Source: Puffinus mauretanicus
Taxonomy: Eukaryota > Chordata > Aves > Procellariiformes > Procellariidae
Assembly: GCA_023333565.1 (NCBI GenBank)
Contig: JAJKFH010003680.1
Span: 744,001 to 808,000, forward strand
Direction of reading: 5' to 3'
Length of the DNA stretch: 64,000 nucleotides
In this document: positions 35,858 through 49,125 of the stretch, piece after piece
How the letters are laid out: the number at the start of each line of letters is the position of its first letter
Position numbering within the stretch: the stretch's first letter is position 1
Notes under the pieces: generated by a model
Told to the model about the DNA's origin: nothing
Seen by the model: the letters and a program-made list of their open reading frames with translations, nothing else
Database searches by the model: none
Made by a program: the position numbers and the translations under genes

Positions 35858-37643
35858 GAGGCTCCACTGCTCATATTACACTATTTCTATGGCTGGCAGA
35901 GAATTCAATTCTCCACTGTTGTCAGCCAAACAGCTTTCAGTAAGACTAAAAATCAATTTAAAACCAATGCCCTTTCCTTCTCCCCTTACACAGTATATTT
36001 TCACATATACAAAAAACACCCAACCCAAACCATGACTAAAGAAACTTCCACCTCCCTGTATATGGGCTGGTCTTTGAAAGACTATCAGTCATTTCAGTGA
36101 ATTGTAGATTATTTACCACTGACCTGATGTGGGAGGGGGAGAATAAGTCTATTGTTTCAAAACCTGAAGGAGGATATGCTGCTAAGAAGACTTTTCTCAA
36201 CTGTGCGGCTATGAGTCTGAAAAAAACCTGACCTTTGTAAACGTTATATGTTTATATTTTTATGCCGTGGAACAGCATCATATTAAAGGCATGAGAAGTG
36301 CAGAGCGAGAGGGTCTGTACAAGATCTAATATTCATGAAGGGATAATAAAATGCAGTTTAAGTCTTTGAATGTTTGCTGTGTACCTTCTTAAGGAGGCAT
36401 AATGAGATTTGACTCTAAAAGTAAAGGCAGAAATAGAGGAAGGATGACGTATATCCTCATCTCCCTTCGTGCCCTTGCCTTGAGCTGAATCTGCCATCCG
36501 GCAGACCCTGGGGCCCACAGTTACCATCTCACGGAGTGTATGCACAACACCTTGATGCAGGAGGTTTTTACTACCTTCTATGTTTTTCACATCCTACCTA
36601 CAAGATCACCAAACTAGAGCTCTCTGTGGTATTATAACTTTGCATAGATCAACATGAAGTCAAAATCACATTGCTGTGGCCTAAATTTACAGTTGCCAGT
36701 AACGCTAGCCATACCAATGATTGGCTTTCTGCTTCTTTTGGACCATATCAGCATTTCAGCCTGCTTTTGTTATCTTATCAGCATGATACATCAACTAAAA
36801 CAACAACATTAAAACTGTAGTTTTGGCAAGTGGAATTGCCTGAAACACAGCAATGCTATAATTTTCTACATCTCCTACTGTCTACAGATACAAAACGCCT
36901 ACTGTGTTTAGAAGAAAAAAATCAAAGGGCATTTAGTATCTCTCTGGATAAGCTTAATTTTACATAGAAAACTATACCAAAACATTTAACAAGAACAGTT
37001 GTAACTGATGTCACAGGCTTTAGAGAGATCAAACATCCTATGGAGTTCCAGGAGGAAAAGACTGTAATTAATGAGGAATACTTACTACAGTCTGTAGAAA
37101 ATTGCTGCTTATTTTTCAGGAAATATTAATTAATAATTATTTCCACAGCAACTACTCTTAGGCTTAGGGTGTTTCTTAGTTTTAATGCAAAACAAACATT
37201 AAAAACACCCCTTAAAAGATTTGGGGAAATGATAATTTTTTAAAAAAATTTTGAATTCATTGAAAGCTTTTTAGAAAAAAAACATCATGTAAACATGATT
37301 GCTTTTCAATCAAATAATTTTGATAGTACTTGTTCTAAATTTAATTAAAAATAAAGATAAAACCCAAATGTTCACATGCTAAAGTATATGCATGTGTACA
37401 GTTCCCAGGAAAGACAAACTTCAGCATATACCTAATTTGCAGCAGATGAGGTCCTTGGAATACCTCAGGCTTAATCAGAAGTCCAAAAGACTTTGCAACA
37501 CATTTGTCTGGGTCACAAAGCAAAATTCAGGTGGAACAGACTTCTAAAGCTTCAGCTGTGGAATAATTAAAGCTAGAACTTTCCCTTGGAAAGGGAAAGA
37601 CCGGCTTCAGCAGGATGTGGTCTTTTCCCCACCACACGGAGCT

Positions 37644-37675
37644 CAGAGGTATCGCTGATCAGAGGTATCGCTGAA
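37644..37675 (+). repeat. 16-bp tandem duplication
   Basis: cagaggtatcgctgat is followed directly by cagaggtatcgctgaa: two units with one mismatch in the last base. Confidence 0.9.
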
Positions 37676-39252
37676 CTGATCACGCTCACAATGCTTCCTA
37701 CATATAATCAGTTGTAAATTTACTTATATGAATAAATAATAATTATGCAAATTTATATAAATACTTGAAAAACATCTTAACATATTTTAATGTGTTATGA
37801 TTAATAAATTATTCTTGATTATCAGCAAACTTTCAGCCTAATGACATGAACCAGTACATTTAATCAGCATTTCAAAAGAAAACACAAAACAGGTTTGGAG
37901 ATTTACTTCAAAATATTTTCTTCCATGATTTGTCTAACAAAATCTGTTTGCTTCCCAGAAATACCAACATGAGTAACCTCTTTATATTCAAATATTGTTT
38001 ATATAACAACAAGAGCTTAATGTTGATGCACATGCAAACAGGAAGGGTAGCATGCAAGACATTAGATTTCTCACTTATTTGATTTTCAGGCATCCAGTCA
38101 GAAAGAAAAAGCAATGCGGAGATGGCTATGTACAAAAAAAGGTATGCAGTTAGTTTTGCCCAAGTAAAAGTTTTCTTTTATGTACATTAGCACAAAGGAT
38201 TAATCAACTATTACAAGTAGCATACTGATAAAAATGAAAATACATTAATGAATTATTTTTAAAAGTAAAAGCCATGTTGAAATGTAGGGAACCTCTTTTA
38301 CTTTAATCATGATGTGTCCAGTTCTTCAGTTATGTAGTCAAAAACAAACAAAAAAATCCCCACTCTATAACTTCAAAAGGCCAATGTGAGTCTTTAATTC
38401 AACAGCTAATATCTTGCTTTACCCTTAGTTCGTGATTCTAGATCTCCTAACAAAGGCTTTAAGCTAATTTTGTTGAAGGATATCCATTTTCCTGGTCTGC
38501 TCCCAAACAGCTAATAGTACTTACTGATGTTTTTCTTGCTGTACTATCAAAAAATTTAATGAATGCAAATAAATGCTGTATTATTGACACAAACACTGGA
38601 GCAAATTTGCTGTATAAATCCAGGGTACCTTAAAGGACAGCAGCAGACTCCGAGGATGTAACTGATACCAGTTGCGTAATGTGTGGTAATATTTACGCAG
38701 TCTAATTAATGTCTCTGGGTTAACACTGAATTTACTGGGTAAACATACGACTTCCTTCACTGTAATAGCTAAAATTGGTCCTGAACTCCATGCCACATAG
38801 GTATGGATCAGGACAAATTTGGAGCCTGGCGCTCCTGGAACACTGACCGCTACCCAACACTGTTCTTGATGAGCAACGTTTGACCTTGGAAGCAGCTCCC
38901 TTGGTTAGGACCAAGGACAGATTGAGAAGATCTAGCCTGGAGTATCTTGACTGTTTGAATCGCGGCATTAATTTTTCATTGTTCAGTATTGCTCTACAAT
39001 AGAAGGAGGGGCTGTTATTATGATCATGCATTTCCTCGCTCTCTGTGTGTTTAGACAGCAAGCAGTACAGAGTGATAGCAGCGCTCTCCAAAGAGGTCTG
39101 TTACAGCCCATTAAGGACCAGCACCTCCACCCACTGTAAGCAGCAGATGAAAAATTTTCACTTTATTTCTAGTACAGCCGCTGGTTAATTACATTGATGT
39201 ATTGGTCCATGAATTGCTCAAGGACGTCTTGAATCTTTTAAAGTAAACAACA

Positions 39253-39328
39253 ACTAATTAACTATAATTGAGTAAATTAATAGAATAAATAATCGAATAA
39301 ATTGAATTAATTAATTGAATGAATAATC
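39253..39328 (+). repeat. AT-rich degenerate repeat (TTAAT / GAATAAAT)
   Basis: Many overlapping variants of taattaa, gaataaat and aattgaat with almost no C. Degenerate low-complexity DNA. Confidence 0.75.
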
Positions 39329-39936
39329 TTGAATTTAACATGTATATTCATGTTCAAAAGCATCTGGGCTCATGCAAGTGTTCCTTACTGCAGAAGACTT
39401 TAAAAGAATTACATTTTGATTGAAGACAAAATGCATCTGTTCTTTTTTATTTGTTGATGGGGATTATAATAACAAAGACTGTTGCTTTTTGAAGAATAGC
39501 AAGCCACATAACATTAGGAAATGATTTTAAAATAAAGATGATAAAACTTCTTTGTCCTCTGCAGGAATGTATTATCTAAAAAAAAAATTCTACTACTATC
39601 TTTTCCCTGGTTTTTTGTTTGTTTGTTTTTCTTTGCATGACTGCACCTCAGAAAAATCCATTTGCCTTTTTTCACCAGGGACCAGGTGGTAGCATATACT
39701 CAAAATCAGAAAGTATATTTCCTCTGGTAAAAGGAGCATCCAAGAACACTTTGCATTTGGAGTTTCCTTAAAGCAGCCAAGATACAGTTACATTTTTACC
39801 TCATATGAATTTCTTGGCATTCTTTAGGGATGTGTTAAACATGCTATTTTTTAGTGAAATCTGCAAATAAGCATCACTCAGTCCAACAAGACATTAATTA
39901 TAAATACATCTTCTGCTAGATCTAAATATTGGATGT

Positions 39937-39980
39937 TTATGGAATTTATTTGTGCATGTTATGGAATTTACTTGTGCCTG
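39937..39980 (+). repeat. 22-bp tandem duplication
   Basis: ttatggaatttatttgtgca-tg is followed directly by ttatggaatttacttgtgcc-tg; the two 22-bp units differ at two positions. Confidence 0.9.
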
Positions 39981-41593
39981 TAAGGCAAAGACTATAAAGC
40001 ATAAAACTAGTCATTAGCTTGAATAGTATGTACTTTTCTCATGTATTTCCTAACATTTTTTGATTAATTGAAATTCCTTCTTATGAAGTGAGTGATCTCT
40101 CTGGAAGCTGATTCCTTCAGCATCCATTTCTCTTCCCTGTTTCCTCAGGGCTTGTTCATTTATTTTGCAAATTAAAATTCCATTTTTCTTCCAAATATTT
40201 AGGTACTTATATAAATGCATGCATATAGTTATTCAATGGAATTTAAATTATATAATAGTCTGAATTAATATTGTGATTTGAAAATTAGGTTTTCTACAGC
40301 AGAGCCACTGAAAGTTAGTACAGATAAACCAAAACTGTGACTTAGATGGAGAATCAGGCTGGCTAGCTAAAATATAAGATTTCCCAAAACAATTGCTCAG
40401 AAGTTAAACTAAAATTGAACCCTTGGGGAGAAAGAAGGTATCATTATCTCTATCGCTTTATTTTACACTTTTATGCTTTTTCCCACCTTCTGGTCTCCAG
40501 CTAGGATCATGAATGCAAAAAGGCAGTGAAAGAGGCTATTCTAACACCACCTGCTCAGCAGCAGAAACCAACAATGCTCACAGCACAAGCACAGCTGCTG
40601 CTGTAGGAGTTCCAGCACAGGTTTACAAATTGATGAGCGTGATGTTTGGGAGGATCTCGTTTTATAATAACGTGAAAAATTCTAGTAAAGCTCTCCAGTT
40701 GCTCTGTCAATGAATATAGTCTACATCTGGAGCCAGCCATGTGCTGTCAGGGAATATATAACTTGTACCTAAGTTCTCAAATCAGGAATAATGTGGGTCT
40801 GATTAAATCTGAGCTCTTTAGGCAAGTTGGAGATAAGGCCAAGGAATTGCCAAAAGAAACAGAGGTAAGAAATATGTCCAAGTTTGTAATATTTTTGTTT
40901 AGATCTTTATGTATCTCCATCTAGGTAGAGTGATTGCTTTTGTAATTCCTCTGAAGCCTGTGTCTGTCTGAATGAACTAGCATGGAGAGTTAAGCTATAA
41001 AAAAAAGAAAACGAAAAATAGTTCTGAGAGGGTTAGAAAGTTTTTAAGCAATGGAGGGGTTGGGGACGGGAGTGCAGCAGTGGCCCCGAAGTCTTTCTTC
41101 TATTCAGGGACTGCAGACAGACAACCTGTTCCCAGGGCACAGGCCAGAGGAGATGAAGAAAACAGCCAGCGCTGGAAGCCATTTAGATCAAAGAAAACTC
41201 TAAAAGCAGCTAAGTGCAACATGTTTCAACCAAAATGTAGGTGTCTGGAGAGTATCCAAGTGGCGGCGCTCCTGCAGAGCTCTATGGTAAAGGCACAAAG
41301 CGGGTTGAATATTTTCCTAAAGTGAAATACTTCAAATGACAATGTCATCTCATACCAGACTTCTTTATTCATTCCCCACCCTAAGCATGCACTGGTTCAC
41401 AGGTGTCCATTCCAGCTCCCAATTGCCCCATACACAGATGCAAGGTGCTGTGTGATTTGCAGTGCTGGAAGTCCATGAGTACCACCCCCCCAAACTAGTC
41501 ACGTTGCAGGACGTTTCATAGGCAGTGATGCGAGGAAGTTCAGGGAGCTGTAGTGTTCCAATACAGGTATGTCCTTGCGAAGCTCTGTTTGAA

Positions 41594-41616
41594 AGACTAC
41601 AACTCCCAGAATATTC
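41594..41616 (+). promoter_or_regulatory. ZNF143/STAF-like motif
   Basis: actacaactcccagaat matches the core of the ZNF143 (SBS) consensus ACTACAATTCCCAGMATGC, except that the 3' end is attcc and lacks the GC. The motif is usually found at promoters and loop anchors. Here it lies in an intron with no gene start beside it, so function is inferred only. Confidence 0.4.
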
Positions 41617-42084
41617 CACTTTTTCATTAACTGCTGCAGAGACTTTTGTAAGATGACACCTGCTGCAGGAGAAAAAGAAAAATAATGTGGGGAATCAATT
41701 GTTAGCGTGGAAAAAGTAGTTAGGAAAGTGTACTTTTAGACTGACACTCCAGAATCTGTATCAGGTAGGGTTTAGGCAGCTTGAGAAACTGAGATACAGA
41801 GGACTCTATACAAAGAGAAAAACAGCAATAGAAAAATGATTATTTGTACTTTATGGAATCTCCTTTTCAAAGTTCCAGCTTAGCACCGAAAAGGGGATCC
41901 TCTGAATCCCAAGAGCTGAACTCCAAAAAAACCACCCCAGAAGGCAATATTTGGGGCAGACATAATACAGTCTGAATGGAAGAGCTCAGCAACTTTATGG
42001 ACTTGGGTACACACTCTCATCCCGGAGTCCAGTGACAGGACTACAACCATGTGCCATAAGGAGACATATATAACCTCTTTTTAT

Positions 42085-42109
42085 TTAAATATATACATAT
42101 ATATATAAT
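42085..42109 (+). repeat. (TA)n-rich microsatellite
   Basis: Alternating T and A with one C interruption. Confidence 0.85.
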
Positions 42110-43683
42110 TTGGTCTCATCAAATCACGAAAGTCTTTTATGCAGTGCAGTGAACAGTGCACTTGAAGGGGGATTGAGGACTTTCATAAACTTCCAGTCCA
42201 CTGTTCTGCAAATCCTCCCAGTCCTGATCCCCAAATATTCCTACAAGATTATTTTTGCAGCTGTAAAATTTCTTCTTTTTTTTTTTTTTAATGCAAAAAT
42301 AATCTATTGAGGATTAACTTCCAGTGTATACTGAAAGTTTCTATATCTTTCCCTTTCTTACCCAAAACTGAGTGGTCCCAGACAGCAGCACGTCTAGCAT
42401 ATTTCTTGCTGTGCAACCCCTTCAAATAATTTCCTGGGCCAAAAATTCTGAAGACTGATAATAACCCGAACCACAACAGAATGAAATATCTGAGGACTTA
42501 CACTCTTAGTACTTTTCTGATGTGCAACAATATCCCTTAGAGAAGCCTGAAAACTGCATAGTAAAAAATGGAAGCTACCACACATTGTAAGGCTATGAAA
42601 CAGATTCTTTCAAACTGTGAATGCCTCTGGCTTCATATTTTATTCAGTCTTTAACCAAGGACAGAGGTTCTTCCTCAATATGCATGCCAGGCACACTGAG
42701 TTTTCTACAACTTTTAGTTTCTCCAGCTCTTTGGATTGGTCCCAGAGCTTCTGTGTGCATCCTGGACATAAACACTTTCCTGCAGATGAGGTTTCTTTTT
42801 TTACTCTTTTTACAGCGCAACGGCTTCTCCTTTCCAGAACGCAAAGACTACATCAGTGGCACAGTGATAATGATAGTGGCCAACCCATGAATTGTTTGTT
42901 ACACTTCAATTGATCGAGAAAGATACGCACACCACTAGATGACAAGATTATCATGACTGTAGACATTCAGAGAACAATGTGTTATGCACTCTTATTGCAT
43001 TTGCAATTTGGAAGAACATCTGGAAAGTCAGAGAGGAAATACTCTATGGATTAACATGCTCCATAAGTCTAAAGTCTACAGCATTGCAGGCTACGTAGTA
43101 AGGTCTTTAGCCTATGATTCAATTATGCTATAAATGCCTGGCTTGTAGTAAGGGGCTCCTGCAACTGCAGAGAGGGTTCTCCAGGCATGCGAGGAAATGA
43201 GCTTGCTTCTGCACATCGCTGAAAGGTGTGGTGTATCTTCCTCACTAGTATCAGACAACGTCTTTCAATAGTCTTCCTCTTCAGAGATCTGCTCTCCTCC
43301 CCTCGTTGGGTTTGATACCTGTACCTTGCGGAAGCAGAGAGGCAGCTAGTCCCACTTTGTACTGAAAAGCCAGAGCTGCAGCTTTACCTTGCCCTAACAT
43401 GGTCTGCTCTAATATGGCAGGCTCTTGTACCTGCAGAAGATCTGACAAGATCTATCCTTCGGGATCTACCAAAGCTTTATGCTTTTCATTTTGTGATCTA
43501 TCTTCTTCCTGGAACTTAGCTGGAATTGGTCCGGGTGACAACTGAAGAGAAATCTCAGCTTTTACTCTTTAAAAGGTGCTAACCTTTTAAAGCTAAGATT
43601 CAGTCAAAACAACAGAGGAGCATTTCATATTTAAGGATTAAGGATTTCATCTTTTGATCTCACTAGAGGGCAGGAGAAAATTT

Positions 43684-43698
43684 TGTGTGTGTGTGTGT
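43684..43698 (+). repeat. (GT)7 microsatellite
   Basis: Seven to eight perfect GT units. Confidence 0.9.
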
Positions 43699-45703
43699 AT
43701 CATAGGGCTCTGCAGAAGGGCACGGATGGTTCAGGGCATGTGGATGCACTTGTGTCTGGGAAACCCTAGGAAGATAAATAGAATCTCTAACTATGAGCAA
43801 GTAACATAGATTTTAATGTTCTTGTGTATGATGGAAAATTAACTTGTAATAACGCTAATGATGACTGTTCATGTAACCTAGAATATGTGTACATTAAAGG
43901 TCCTCATTGGTGCAGAGTTTACCAAAGCGTCAACAGCCAAAGGGGCAACAACACCTTCTTCCAGCCCAAAGTGGGGTGGAGTCTGGTGCAGGAGCTCATG
44001 TTTCCAGCTGCAGGTGTCCTGTTCAGCCAGTGACATGTTGGACAAGATGGGAATTATGACAGTCATTTATTACAAACAGAACTTTTTTCAGATTTCTTAA
44101 AAGATAACTACAAATCAGACTTCAGATTTAAAAGAATTTTTCCTCCTCAAAATCCCATTTTTGGCTTTTTATCCCCAAATGACTTTTCTACCTTTTTGTG
44201 CGTTTATATAATTTTGCCAAATCTGGAGGCACCTTAACCTTGCTGTTGTTGCCCCTTCATTGTCAGGTGATCTTTTCAGAAATAAATACAAATGTAGATC
44301 AGTTAGGACATGTTCAGTTCCCATATACATTGCAGAAAGGACAGAAAATAACTTTGACATGGGTCCATGTGTCTGTTTTCAGAATATGATCTTCAGAAAG
44401 GAATTAGCACTAACATATATTGAATTAGCAACTTCTACCTTCAAAAAAAAAGAAAGAAAATATATGAAAGTGTAAATTCTAGGATCTCCCAATGTAATGT
44501 TATTCTGATTCATCTGCCCCAATTTAGGTATCCAAAACTTAGAGAGCAAATTCTCAGCTAGTCATCTCAGACTATCCAGACAATATTTCTGTGCATGCTT
44601 TTAGAAGGTGATTCAGCATGTCCTGAGAGTTTTCTAACAGGCATCACGTGAACCATATTCTGGAGGTATGTATTTTCCTCCATTTACGAGTAGGTGAGAT
44701 GGACCCCATCCTCAGAGTCCAAAAATTCAAAGACGGTAAAAAATTGTATGTTTAAAACACATTAGTCATTTTATTCTCATGCTAGGTCTACCTGAGCTGT
44801 AAACTCTTAGAACAGGAGACCGTGGTGGGTACAAAGTGATTTGGATGCATTTCTGTACATCTCTAATGGTAAGGGGAACTGGTTTTGGTGCCAAGGAGTG
44901 GGGCCTGCTCTACAAATTAACTGGTGTGGACTGTCTCCTGTTCAATACTGCAGGTAGGGAGAAGAGACCCTAAAGCAAATAATCACCTATTTTTTGTCGG
45001 ATTTCTCCCACCTCTATAGCACCTTGGTGCATTCCAGACTGAAACCTACAGGCAAAGTCTGATGTAATAAATATAGGCTGGTGGAAATCAGGGCCAGGAG
45101 CAAAACAGGGAGCAAACCAAGCTGACGGTATAAGTTCAGTATTGCGTTGCCCCACAGTCCTATAGCAATGGGATGAAAAAGGGCCTAAAGTCTCATCAGA
45201 TGCCACCTATCACGTGTACTTTTTTGCAGAAGGTATGCATGCCTTGTCTGGTCTGAGAATTGCACATAACAGAGGCTTGGTGCGTTTAATTTGTTTCCTG
45301 CTTCTGTTTTTAATTAGAGGGAGAACAGAAGGGACAGAAGGTGCATGTTCTGTGTCACCTTTTGCAGTGGGTTTTCTGTTATCTCTTTGTTCCTGCCGTC
45401 CTTATTCCCTGGCTATTTATTTTGTTAACAAACAATCTGCCTGCAACTACTTTTTTTTTAATTAGCACTATGTCTGATTTTAGTAGAAAAGCCAAAGAAG
45501 AACAATCTGTATGTAGAATAAATCCTTTTTACACTCAGCTCTGCAATACATCATTTAATGCTCTATTTCAGTAATCCTGCTTACAATCACTTGCTTTCAT
45601 GTATCATAGCCATTGTAGAGGGAGTAATAGTGTTACTGTATAAAAGGTAGGATGAAATGGCATTTGCAGTGTGGATGGCTTTACTTCATTTGGGTGACAC
45701 ATG

Positions 45704-45729
45704 TCCATCCATCCATCCAACCATCCATC
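45704..45729 (+). repeat. (CCAT)n microsatellite
   Basis: About six CCAT units with one A-for-T change in the middle. Confidence 0.92.
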
Positions 45730-46640
45730 TGCCTATCTACTGTTATGTAGATACAGATATCTGCATTAGTACTGCGTTGTATTTCTTTCCTTAAGCCAAT
45801 TAGTCTACCTTTTGGTCAGAAATATCTGTAATTTCTCCCATTGCTGATTAGCCGACATTTGCACAGTATCTATTCTGTTAAGATTAAACGATCTGCTACA
45901 GTGTGCAGAACTTTAGCCATGCTGAAGACAGACATTCAATACCTTTACTGCCAGAAAGCAGGATGTGAGATTTTCAGTCTGCAGAGGAGAAGACTGAGGA
46001 AAAAGGGTTAGAAAAGGAAGAATGTTGGCAGAGGTTCACACTGGTGAAAGGCAATTTGATTTTAAGTTAAATTTAAACTATGTACAGTACCAAGAAACAT
46101 TACTTGGTGGAGGGGGATGGCTTCTTGTTCACCAAGTTAAAATCTTAAATTTTTTCTGCTCTGTATCAGATCAAGAAGCCAATCTGGCTTTCAGTCACAC
46201 TGCAGATATATTGTATTCAAAGAAGGTAACTGTGGAGAACCACTGATAAACCTTCCTGTTGTGAATGCTACAAAAACTATTAACCGATGTATATGTAGAC
46301 ATTGTTTTTGACACTTCATATTATTGAGTACTACCAGGCAGTTGGAGCTTAAAAATGTCAGATATTAAGAAAATGCCAATCTATTATATGTTTCTGATGG
46401 ATGTGACTCCACAGGTCACATTTTATTGGGACATAGAGATGAACTGACATCTAGGAAAGTTAAACTAATCAGAAAAATTGCTCTTTGATCGGTATAAGTA
46501 TTCAGCCAAATTTAGCACTGGAATCAACTGAGCTTATGCTAAGCTAGTGATCAGTCACAAACCTAACTGTCAGTATTTTGATATACAAGCTGTCAAAGAG
46601 AGATTAAAAGTAATTTCCTGCTTGCATTGCATTTCTTGGT

Positions 46641-46666
46641 GAACATGATCAGGGTTGATCATGTTC
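46641..46666. repeat. Perfect 11-bp inverted repeat with 4-base loop
   Basis: gaacatgatca, then gggt, then tgatcatgttc. The two arms are exact reverse complements and would form an 11-bp hairpin. No T-tract or conserved stem extension marks it as a terminator or a microRNA precursor. Confidence 0.9.
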
Positions 46667-49125
46667 AAAGTGCATCATCAAGCAAAGTGCTTCTAGATCC
46701 TGTAAATAATTTTCTCTTTTTTTTATAAGCCGAAACAATGGAAAAACACAAACACACTTACAAAACATAAAGATATGTTAAGTTAAATGTGATAATGCTA
46801 AATTACCAACTTAAAGACGTCAAACTCGAAACTAAAGGTTGAGTTTTATGAAATTTGACTTCGTAAAATCTGTTACAGATTTCATATTTGCATTCAATGA
46901 AGATGTTAAAGTTTCAGTTACATGCCTAAATGTATGTGCATTTGCAATAAATTATCTTTTAATACTACAATTTAATACTTGTACCAAATACTACAAATAT
47001 ATAGAGAATATGAAGAGTACTATCACTGTCAGTATTTTAATACGTACATGGTTTTTCCAGTGTAAAATAAAAAATAAAGATATTAAACTTACCAATATGC
47101 TACACAAAATATTCTGTAAGAACTATGACTGCATTTATTTCTTTATTAACTCTTATACTGAGGAGAGAAAAAAAGCCTCAGCTAAAGTTTCCTACAACTA
47201 ACCCTTAATGACAACTCAAGCTTTCTTCTCAAAATTCATACAGAAATTTCTCTCAGACTTTCCTCCTTCTGGGGACTTTTTTGATCAGTCCACCCAATAA
47301 AGTTACAGTATTTTTCAGTTATTGTCTGCCATCTCTTGGTAACTGTTTAAGGCAACAAGCCACCTCCATTAATGACTTAAATACCAGCTAAGGGATGTTT
47401 CAGGAAAATGACACCATTTTAAAGAACACTCAGATATTCATTGAACCGTGCATGCTTGGCGGGAGAAGGGAAGGTCACGCTGCTCAAATGTTGTCATGGC
47501 AGTGTTTTTCGTAGTCGTCAGATAGAAAACATGCTCCTTCAGCTGTACTCTGGGAAGGGAATATGTGAGTTGAAAGAAAAGTTTGCTCTTTCACATGAAC
47601 CGAGCTTCTTCGGTGAAAATGTGAATTCAAGGCAAAAATGGAAGCTTGAGCAGCCACTCCAAAGACCGTGGAGGTTCGGATGTGGGTCCGTACACTGGTG
47701 TTCAGAAGTAATACTCTTTGAAGCATCCAGACTTGTTATATAAGAAGCTCCAGAGTGCCTTGCTCATAAATGCCCTTCATTTGAGGGTAGATCTGAGCCT
47801 CTCCTTGCATGAAGTACACAGTTACCTCTACAGACAGCACTCTCCTATGTTAAAAACGAGTGAGTAGCACTTTTCACTAGTTTCAGTGTGTGATGCTACT
47901 GTGCAAAAGGCCAGATAGAAAAGGCCTTTATTGCTTAAATACAGTACAGGTACAGTCCTCGTGAGAACTCAAACTCATTTCCATTGGCTTCACTGACAAA
48001 TAACTTTTTAATAATGCATGTTCCCAATAGCACAGTAAAGCTCACACAGAAAGGAAAGGTAAAGCTGGGTTTTCTACCATGAACAACAGAATAATTTAGC
48101 AGTTTCCAACTCAATTCCTCAATCATACTGAAAAACAGAATTTTTGAAGGATCCATTTCTGGAAAGAATAAGAAAGGCAGGAGAGAAATATTTTGGATCT
48201 GATGCCAAGATGAAATTGCAGGCTTTGAAATGGAAAGAAAATATATCTTAATTTGAAAGTTGTGTACTATTACCACCATTGTAATACACTTGACAGCCTC
48301 TTACAATATTTTTGTCTGGACATTTCTCTAACCAAAGTCCTGTTTTAAATCCTTTATGTTAATGGCATGAGGAACTCAGTACATTGCCAAGCTAGGAGGC
48401 CTGCCAGTCTGCTCTACACTTTTGGAGGCATTCATACCTGTACAGTTAATAATACTTTTAACTTGCACTGGGAACAAGAAGACAAGGGTTTTCTTTGAGC
48501 TTTCTACATTTGAGGAATTATGTCACACTCCTAACATCTTTTTGACAACACAGAAGTAATTTTTACAGTAGACTACTGTGTTGCTTCACATAATGGAATG
48601 CAGTAGTGAAGGGGCACTGCTTGTGAGGAGACCTTATTTTCTCTTATCTTTGGATTAAAAAAATGCTTCAAAATGGTTGACAAGAGAAAAAGAAAAAGCA
48701 AAACTTCTTGAGATGGTAGGGCTTTATCTGGTTATGAAACTGGGCTAGAGTCTCAGAGCAAATGCGTATGCCATTTGGTTTTTGGCTCATGAGCTATACA
48801 TGCAACTACTTTTCTCCTTTGTCATATATATTGACATATACGGTATATGTTATATTATACTGAAGGACAAAAAACCATAAAACCTTTTGCTAAAAGAAAA
48901 AGAGTTTCATTTTTATGTGGAAAATCTTCTATATTGGTGTCTGGGATTCCTTACTTAGAGTATTCTGAAATTTCCTGTCAGCTCACATTAACTGCAGTGG
49001 GATTCTTGGGTGTTAAGAACGAAGACTATTGCTTTTTTATTTAATTTGCTTAAATATTAATAGAGCAACCTGACTGCAGGCCATACAATGAAGAGAAGAA
49101 ATTGTGACTTCAAAGAAGTCATATG

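Larger units (their letters stand above)
35858..49125 (-). other. GABRG3: GABRG3 intron, central part
   Basis: About 13 kb of AT-rich unique sequence. It contains a 16-bp tandem duplication (37644-37675), an AT-rich GAATAAAT-like stretch (39253-39328), a 22-bp tandem duplication (39937-39980), a ZNF143-like motif (41594-41616), a TA-rich stretch (42085-42109), a T-rich run (42274-42290), (GT)n (43684-43698), (CCAT)n (45704-45729) and a perfect hairpin (46641-46666). No exon or known transposon family was recognised. Confidence 0.7.

Noticed and set aside
37745..37752. Perfect octamer ATGCAAAT
   Set aside because: An 8-base match is expected by chance several times in AT-rich DNA of this length, with no partner sites nearby.
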